From Neorhizobium sp. UBA7851 (lineage in GTDB: Bacteria; Pseudomonadota; Alphaproteobacteria; Rhizobiales; Rhizobiaceae): DNA of 10,727 nt. Below the pieces are notes generated by a model. It saw nothing but the letters and a program-made list of their open reading frames with translations. It did no database searches and had not been told where the DNA came from. Each line of letters starts with the position of its first letter. The stretch's first letter is position 1. A program made the position numbers and the translations under genes. The DNA lies in the NCBI GenBank assembly GCA_002500765.1, contig DLSX01000168.1, positions 21,471-32,197 of the forward strand. Direction: 5' to 3'. Below are positions 7,255 to 10,727 of this stretch, in pieces.

Positions 7255-7434
7255 ATGCCGGGTGTGATACCATTCATCAGACAGCATGCCTTGCTGATCG
7301 TCCTGACGGGGGCGTTTGCGGGACTTGCGTTGAACATTGCGGTTCCCGCCGTTGTTCTGAGTTCTATGGCGCTGTCGAGATGGATCGTCTTGGCGGATAT
7401 GGATCCGGCGGAGCTTGAAGGTAAGGCCGCATGA
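7255..7434 (+). CDS. Small single-pass membrane protein of unknown function
   Basis: A 59-residue frame that I do not recognise. Residues 1-10 (MPGVIPFIRQ) are followed by a long hydrophobic stretch at about 12-41 (LLIVLTGAFAGLALNIAVPA and onward), then an acidic tail ending near DMDPAELEGKAA. Support for coding comes from its ATGA overlap with the next frame (7431), the clear hydrophobic/acidic partition, and its place directly after a CtrA-type box. The ribosome binding site is weak (TAAG about five bases upstream). It could act with the overlapping downstream membrane protein; translational coupling is likely. No function is proposed. Confidence 0.6.
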   Translation: MPGVIPFIRQHALLIVLTGAFAGLALNIAVPAVVLSSMALSRWIVLADMDPAELEGKAA

Positions 7435-7763
7435 AGTGGTTCTTGATACTCTGGGCAGGTCCTGTCGCTCTGCTGTCGAGCTGGTACGGGCTGTCCTATT
7501 ACGACATGAGCTTCGGCTTTTTCATGCTGACGCGCCAGACCCATGACCTCGTGTTCGAAGTCTATGGAAACATCCTCGGCCTTCCGCCGGAAACCATTCC
7601 GCCGCTGGTTGCCAGAGCCATTGCCGTCGACAGTCTGATCGTCTTTGCCATCATCGCTTTCAGGAAGCGCAAGGCGATTGCCGCCTGGTGGCGCAGGCGT
7701 CAGTCTTCGAAGGAAGGCGCCGTTGAAGTGCGTAGCGACGAGAGCCTGTCCAGCGCGCCTTGA
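7431..7763 (+). CDS. Small conserved-type membrane protein (probably DUF6105)
   Basis: A 110-residue protein starting MKWFLILWAGPVALLSSWYG, a membrane segment or uncleaved signal anchor. A central non-membrane region contains the motif-like SYYDMSFGFFMLTRQTHD (27-44) and ILGLPPETIPPLVARA. A second membrane helix (about residues 68-78, SLIVFAIIAF) is followed by a very basic stretch RKRKAIAAWWRRRQ, which by the positive-inside rule puts the C-terminus in the cytoplasm. I recall similar rhizobial proteins annotated as DUF6105, but could not check this. Its start overlaps the preceding small gene by 4 bases, and its last 64 bases overlap the 3' end of ruvX on the other strand. Function unknown. 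Confidence 0.8.
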   Translation: MKWFLILWAGPVALLSSWYGLSYYDMSFGFFMLTRQTHDLVFEVYGNILGLPPETIPPLVARAIAVDSLIVFAIIAFRKRKAIAAWWRRRQSSKEGAVEVRSDESLSSAP

Positions 7764-8194
7764 AGGATGAAGCTTGCCGCAGCCGAATCGATGCGTTCGG
7801 CGCGTTTGGCCCGTGAGACGTCCATTTCCAGGAGTGCCCGCTCGGCGGCGACTGTCGAGAGCCGCTCGTCCCAGAAGATGAAGGGCAGGGCGGTCTTGTC
7901 GGACATGGAGCGGACGAAGGCGCGGGTTGCCTGAACGCGCGGGCCGGCCGACCCATCCATGTTGATCGGCAGGCCGATGATGAAGGCCGCGACCTTCTCT
8001 TTTTCCGCGAAAGCCAGAAGCACTTCCGCATCCTGGGTAAACTTCACCCGTTTGATTACTGGCCGGGGTGAAGAAAACCGCCGGCCGAGATCAGACATGG
8101 CAAGCCCGATCGTTTTCGTGCCGAGATCCAGCCCGGCAATTGCCTGGTTCGGCTGAAGCGCCTCGGCCAGTTCCTCGATCGTCAATGTTGCCAT
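7700..8194 (-). CDS. ruvX: RuvX/YqgF-family putative Holliday junction resolvase / pre-16S rRNA nuclease
   Basis: YqgF proteins are RNase H-fold nucleases; E. coli YqgF takes part in 16S rRNA 5' end maturation, while others have been tied to Holliday junction resolution. The 164-residue product has the expected motifs: GLDLGTKTIGLAMSD (21-35, catalytic Asp23), IIGLPINMDGSAGPR (72-86), FWDERLSTVAAER (107-119, Glu110), and IDSAAASFILQ (135-145, Asp136). These three acidic residues are intact, so it should be active. About 18 extra N-terminal residues precede the core, common in rhizobia. The gene follows the PhnA-like gene by 18 bases on the same strand and probably shares its transcript. Its 3' end overlaps the convergent membrane protein gene by 64 bases. 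Confidence 0.94.
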   Translation of the reverse strand: MATLTIEELAEALQPNQAIAGLDLGTKTIGLAMSDLGRRFSSPRPVIKRVKFTQDAEVLLAFAEKEKVAAFIIGLPINMDGSAGPRVQATRAFVRSMSDKTALPFIFWDERLSTVAAERALLEMDVSRAKRAERIDSAAASFILQGALDRLSSLRTSTAPSFED

Positions 8195-8212
8195 ATCTGC
8201 CCTGCCTCGAAA

Positions 8213-8518
8213 TCAGTTCTTCTTGCGCACGAACTCGGTGCGCAGCACCAGTCCCTTGATCGTATCATGACGGCAGTCGATCTCTTCCGGATTATCCGTC
8301 AGCCGGATCGAGCGGATGACCGTGCCCTGTTTCAACGTCTGGCCGGCGCCCTTGACCTTCAGATCCTTGATCAGTGTGACGGCGTCGCCATCGGCAAGCA
8401 CATTGCCGGCGCTGTCATGGACTGCCGAAGCCGCTGCCGCCTTTGCGGCTGCTTCTGAAGCCGGCAGCCATTCGCCTGTCGCCTCGTCATAGATATATTC
8501 GTCGTCATTACCGGCCAT
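8213..8518 (-). CDS. PhnA (YjdM)-like protein lacking the zinc ribbon
   Basis: The 101-residue product matches the C-terminal domain of E. coli PhnA/YjdM: DSAGNVLADGDAVTLIKDLK (35-54), KQGTVIRSIRL (63-73), EEIDC (78-82) and the closing LRTEFVRKKN (92-101). In E. coli that domain follows a CxxC...CxxC zinc ribbon. Here the N-terminus is EYIYDEATGEWLPASEAAAK, with no cysteines and then an alanine-rich linker, so metal binding through a ribbon is excluded; the only cysteine is C82. Annotators usually call this family alkylphosphonate utilisation protein, but PhnA is not part of the C-P lyase machinery and its function is unknown. Start at 8518 is well supported by AAGGA about seven bases upstream. 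It precedes ruvX, probably as an operon. Confidence 0.9.
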   Translation of the reverse strand: MAGNDDEYIYDEATGEWLPASEAAAKAAAASAVHDSAGNVLADGDAVTLIKDLKVKGAGQTLKQGTVIRSIRLTDNPEEIDCRHDTIKGLVLRTEFVRKKN

Positions 8519-8674
8519 GGTTTTTCCTTGAACGTTATGAAAATCGTTCCGCTGCCGATATTCCTTGTAAAAGGTGGCAACGGCCTGGCGTCGCTTAGCT
8601 CACGCTCCCATTGCTTGCAACAGCGCGGGATACCGGGCTGTCATGACCGCCGTCCAAATTGACCATCGCAAAGT

Positions 8675-8702
8675 TTGAAATCGGCTTGCGCCGTGCTATT
8701 AT
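8675..8702 (+). promoter_or_regulatory. Putative sigma-70 type promoter
   Basis: TTGAAA (8675-8680), a 16-base spacer and TATTAT (8697-8702) give five of six matches to each consensus hexamer. Predicted start is near 8709, at the left arm of the long stem at 8706-8722. It would drive either a plus-strand structured RNA or a leader of about 240 bases for the hydrolase gene at 8950. Between 8519 and 8674 I saw no other convincing signal. Confidence 0.4.
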
Positions 8703-8705
8703 CTG

Positions 8706-8853
8706 GAGAGGAGGTGAGACGACCTTCTTTCCGGTGGGAGCCGGGCTTTCGCCCGACCCCCGTGCTGTTATCGGCGGAATATGAAGCTAAGGCTGCAACC
8801 CAAGAACTTCACAGTCACCGTAACCCGGATTTTCAATCGTCTCACCTCCTTTC
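8706..8853 (-). other. Structured RNA-like element: Shine-Dalgarno and anti-Shine-Dalgarno arms enclosing a micro-ORF and hairpin
   Basis: Bases 8706-8722 and 8837-8853 form a 17-pair stem (16 Watson-Crick plus one wobble, which is G-U on the plus strand) around 114 bases. On the minus strand the 5' arm is AAAGGAGGTGAGACGA, an extended perfect Shine-Dalgarno; the partner arm carries CACCTCCT. On the plus strand the 3' arm reads TCACCTCCTTTC, as at the 3' end of 16S rRNA. Inside lies an 11-pair hairpin (8736-8746 with 8751-8761). On the minus strand it has a GAAA loop and two internal G-U pairs; on the plus strand these become A-C mismatches, so I favour the minus strand. A promoter-like sequence on the plus strand argues the other way. 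No T-rich terminator follows on either strand. No RNA family was recognised; comparison with the rhizobial alpha-r small RNA families is needed. Confidence 0.5.
8768..8836 (-). CDS. Possible 22-residue micropeptide inside the structured element
   Basis: A TTG codon (8836-8834) lies eight bases after a GGAGG that is part of an 11-base perfect complement to the 16S rRNA tail. The frame runs 22 codons to TAA. The product begins MKIRVTVTVKFLG, continues CSLSFIF and ends RR: alternating polar and hydrophobic residues, like an amphipathic beta strand, with a net positive charge. The stop lies seven bases before the GNRA hairpin. The whole ribosome binding site can be paired by the distal anti-Shine-Dalgarno arm, so translation would be conditional. 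Against it are the rare start codon, tiny size and lack of an identified minus-strand promoter. Confidence 0.3.
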   Translation of the reverse strand: MKIRVTVTVKFLGCSLSFIFRR

Positions 8854-8949
8854 GTCGTGTCGAAACATCCGTTCCGACCTCTCCCTTCTATCAAATTTCG
8901 ATTTGGTCCTGTTCCCCCCTCATTTGACTGTATTGGAGGACGTTCTCCC

Positions 8950-9660
8950 ATGAAAATCACCTGGCTCGGCCATGCCGCGTTCCGTATCGAGACCGCCAAG
9001 GCAAAAATCCTGATCGATCCCTTCCTCAGCTATAATCAGCCATTTGCCGATGCCGGCCTCAACCTCAAGGACGTCACCGAAGGCGTGACGCATGTCCTGC
9101 TCACCCACGGCCATGCCGATCATGTCGGCGACACGGTTGCGATCGCCAAGGAAAAGGGGGCAATCGTTCTCGCCAATGCCGATCTCGGCTCCTGGCTCGG
9201 CACCAAGGGTGTGGAAAAGATCGAAATGGGCAATACGGGCGGCACGGTCGCATTCGACGGTTTTACCGCCACCTTCACCCAGGCGCTTCATTCCTCCGGT
9301 CAGGTCGATGAAATGGGCGTTGCCCATTCGCTCGGTTCGGCCAACGGCCTTATGCTGCATTTCGAAGATGAGCTTTCGGTGCTCCATATGGGCGATACCG
9401 ACATCTTTACCGATATGGGCCTGATCAACGAGCTGCATCAGCCGGACCTCGGCATCGTGCCGGTCGGTGATCGCTTCACCATGGGCGGCGCGGTGGCGGC
9501 TCTCGCCTGCCAGCGCTTCTTCGATTTCAAGCATGCCATTCCCTGCCATTACGGCACGTTCCCGATCATCGACCAGACGCCGGAAAAATTCGTCAAGGGT
9601 ATGGAAGGCAGCCGCACCCGCGTCGAGACGCCGATGCCGGGAACGGCACTGAGCTACTAA
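8950..9660 (+). CDS. UPF0173-family metal-dependent hydrolase (metallo-beta-lactamase fold)
   Basis: A 236-residue cytoplasmic protein of the metallo-beta-lactamase superfamily, UPF0173 group. It starts MKITWLGHAAFRIET, typical of the group. Metal-binding candidates are HGHADH (53-58, the HxHxDH motif), H114 in ALHSS, D149 in MGDTD and H200 in PCHYGTFP. The full set is present, so it should bind two metal ions and hydrolyse some ester or phosphoester, but the substrate is unknown for the group. The start at 8950 is chosen because GGAGGA ends nine bases upstream and homology begins there; the frame is open for 31 codons further upstream without support. It precedes gatC but is separated by 150 bases with a hairpin and a possible promoter, so it is probably a separate unit. 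Confidence 0.93.
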   Translation: MKITWLGHAAFRIETAKAKILIDPFLSYNQPFADAGLNLKDVTEGVTHVLLTHGHADHVGDTVAIAKEKGAIVLANADLGSWLGTKGVEKIEMGNTGGTVAFDGFTATFTQALHSSGQVDEMGVAHSLGSANGLMLHFEDELSVLHMGDTDIFTDMGLINELHQPDLGIVPVGDRFTMGGAVAALACQRFFDFKHAIPCHYGTFPIIDQTPEKFVKGMEGSRTRVETPMPGTALSY

Positions 9661-9674
9661 TTATTTGAGCCTGT

Positions 9675-9702
9675 TTGGCGCGTCGCGGGTTCGGCGCGCC
9701 AA
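9675..9702 (+). terminator. GC-rich hairpin after the hydrolase gene (weak terminator candidate)
   Basis: TTGGCGCG (9675-9682) pairs with CGCGCCAA (9695-9702). The stem continues inward through a U-G pair and two C-G pairs, to 11 pairs with a 6-base loop. It starts 14 bases after the hydrolase stop codon. There is no T tract behind it (CTGCGG follows), so intrinsic termination is doubtful; it may instead protect the 3' end of the mRNA. Confidence 0.35.
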
Positions 9703-9750
9703 CTGCGGCCAAATCGTTGCGCATTGTTGCTATTCCCGTTGCGCTTGTTG

Positions 9751-9779
9751 TTGCGATCACAACACATGGCCATTATAGC
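9751..9779 (+). promoter_or_regulatory. Putative gatC promoter
   Basis: TTGCGA (9751-9756), a 17-base spacer and TATAGC (9774-9779) lie 31 bases ahead of gatC. The match is moderate but position and spacing fit, and the hairpin just upstream suggests that gatCA begins a new transcript. The start would be near 9786, giving a leader of about 25 bases. Confidence 0.4.
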
Positions 9780-9810
9780 GAAGTAGATTTTTATTGCCCG
9801 GAGTTGAGCC

Positions 9811-10098
9811 ATGTCCGTCGATCTCGCCACCGTCAAGCGCGTAGCGCGCCTTGCCCGCATTGCCGTCACTGAAGACGACGCCAATCGCATGGTGGGTGAG
9901 CTGAACGGCATCATCAATTTCGTCGAGCAGCTTTCCGAAGTGGATGTGACCGGCGTCGAGCCGATGACCTCCGTCACGCCGATGGACATGCGCAAGCGTC
10001 AGGACGCCGTGACCGACGGCGACAAGGCTGCGGACATCGTCGCCAACGCGCCGTCCACCGATCGCAATTTCTTCCTGGTGCCGAAGGTCGTCGAATAA
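9811..10098 (+). CDS. gatC: Aspartyl/glutamyl-tRNA amidotransferase subunit C
   Basis: GatC is the small structural subunit of GatCAB, which converts Glu-tRNA(Gln) and/or Asp-tRNA(Asn) to the amide form in bacteria lacking the cognate synthetase. The 95-residue product has the family pattern: an N-terminal segment starting MSVDLATVKRVARLARI, the helix ELNGIINFVEQLSEVD (30-45), GVEPMTSV (48-55) and the C-terminal FFLVPKVVE. Its belt-like extended C-terminal half wraps GatA in known structures. The ATG at 9811 has CGGAG seven bases upstream. It lies 58 bases before gatA in the same direction. Length is standard. Confidence 0.96.
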   Translation: MSVDLATVKRVARLARIAVTEDDANRMVGELNGIINFVEQLSEVDVTGVEPMTSVTPMDMRKRQDAVTDGDKAADIVANAPSTDRNFFLVPKVVE

Positions 10099-10156
10099 GC
10101 CGCTTCCATCAAGCGCTTCCGATCCTCTCCTTGCATTCGAACATTCTGAAGAGCCC

Positions 10157-10727
10157 ATGACCGAACTCACCAGCCTCACCATTGCCGAAGCCCGCGAAAA
10201 GCTGAAGTCCAAGGAAATCACCTCGGTCGAGTTGACCAAGGCCTATGTCGACGCGATCGATGCCTTCAACGGCACGTTCAACGCCTACATCACCACCACG
10301 CCGGAAAAGGCGATGGATATGGCCAAAGCCTCCGACGAGCGCCGCGCTTCCGGTAAGGTCGGTGCGCTGGAAGGCATTCCGCTCGGCATCAAGGACCTGT
10401 TCGCCACCGAAGGCGTGCACACCCAGGCCTGCTCCCACATTCTCGACGGCTTCAAGCCGAAATACGAATCGACCGTCACCCAGAACCTCTGGGATGATGG
10501 CGCCGTCATGCTCGGTAAGCTGAACATGGACGAATTCGCCATGGGCTCGTCGAACGAGACCTCCTTCTATGGTCCGGTAGTTAACCCGTGGAAGGCCGAA
10601 GGCTCCAACCAGCAGCTCGTTCCGGGTGGTTCGTCCGGTGGTTCGGCCGCAGCTGTTGCCGCGCATCTGTGCGCCGGTGCGACGGCCACCGATACCGGCG
10701 GCTCGATCCGCCAGCCGGCAGCCTTCA
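10157..10727 (+). CDS. gatA: Aspartyl/glutamyl-tRNA amidotransferase subunit A, 5' part; continues past the right edge
   Basis: GatA is the amidase-signature subunit that releases ammonia from glutamine for transfer to mischarged tRNA. The first 190 residues are present. The Ser-cisSer-Lys triad is visible: Lys79 in IPLGIKDLF, the cis serine S159 in PGGSSGGSAAAVAA, and the nucleophile S183 in TDTGGSIRQPA; the 24-residue gap between the serines is the usual one. Start at 10157 has GAAGAG about four bases upstream. It follows gatC by 58 bases in one operon. gatB is not in the window; in many rhizobia it lies downstream. The GGS codons show normal codon use, and nothing unusual is seen. Confidence 0.97.
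   Translation, partial: MTELTSLTIAEAREKLKSKEITSVELTKAYVDAIDAFNGTFNAYITTTPEKAMDMAKASDERRASGKVGALEGIPLGIKDLFATEGVHTQACSHILDGFKPKYESTVTQNLWDDGAVMLGKLNMDEFAMGSSNETSFYGPVVNPWKAEGSNQQLVPGGSSGGSAAAVAAHLCAGATATDTGGSIRQPAAF

Noticed and set aside
8893..8906. CAAAT-TTCG-ATTTG hairpin as a terminator for the structured element
   Set aside because: Only five weak A-T-rich pairs and no T tract after it.
8857..8949. 31-codon N-terminal extension of the hydrolase frame
   Set aside because: The UPF0173 family begins at MKITWLGHAAF, and GGAGGA is placed correctly for the ATG at 8950.
1..10727. Mobile element, prophage, CRISPR or defence island
   Set aside because: No transposase, integrase, repeat array or defence gene was seen; gene order is that of a rhizobial core region.

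Overview
The window looks like a chromosomal segment of a Rhizobiaceae alphaproteobacterium (Rhizobium/Agrobacterium/Neorhizobium type). This rests on GC-rich coding sequence, the pyrB-pyrC-plsY-dprA order, rhizobial-type PyrB, PlsY and GatA sequences, and a TTAA-N7-TTAA box of the CtrA kind. No tRNA, rRNA, insertion sequence, CRISPR array or prophage gene was seen. Most of the window is core genome.

Layout. (1) Positions 1-3539, minus strand: a compact operon transcribed pyrB -> pyrC-like -> plsY -> dprA (dprA runs off the left edge). Both the pyrB/pyrC and pyrC/plsY junctions are 4-base start/stop overlaps. It joins pyrimidine synthesis to phospholipid acylation and DNA uptake/recombination. 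The pyrC product appears to lack every metal ligand of dihydroorotase, so it is probably a PyrX-type non-catalytic partner of aspartate transcarbamoylase. (2) 3540-3734: divergent control region with a pyrB leader hairpin that overlaps the ribosome binding site, and a separate inverted repeat. (3) 3735-5387, plus: an AidB-family acyl-CoA dehydrogenase, overlapping tail to tail by 19 bases with (4) an AEC-family transporter (minus), which is divergent from (5) a TetR-type regulator (6489-7133, plus). (6) 7218-7763: a perfect palindrome with CtrA-box spacing, then two overlapping genes for small membrane proteins of unknown function. (7) 7700-8518, minus: a PhnA-like protein without its zinc ribbon, followed by ruvX. 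(8) 8519-8949: a 431-base stretch without a conventional gene, holding the most unusual object in the window. (9) 8950-10727, plus: a UPF0173 metal-dependent hydrolase, then gatC and the start of gatA (glutamyl/aspartyl-tRNA amidotransferase).

The main candidate for something undescribed lies at about 8700-8860. A 17-base stem joins a perfect Shine-Dalgarno sequence to a copy of the 16S rRNA anti-Shine-Dalgarno tail. Between the arms, on the minus strand, are a 22-residue TTG-started micro-ORF at proper spacing from that Shine-Dalgarno and an 11-pair hairpin with a GNRA loop. This could be a self-sequestering mRNA for a micropeptide, a structured small RNA, or, read on the plus strand, the leader of the hydrolase gene. 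The strand evidence is mixed and is set out in the findings.
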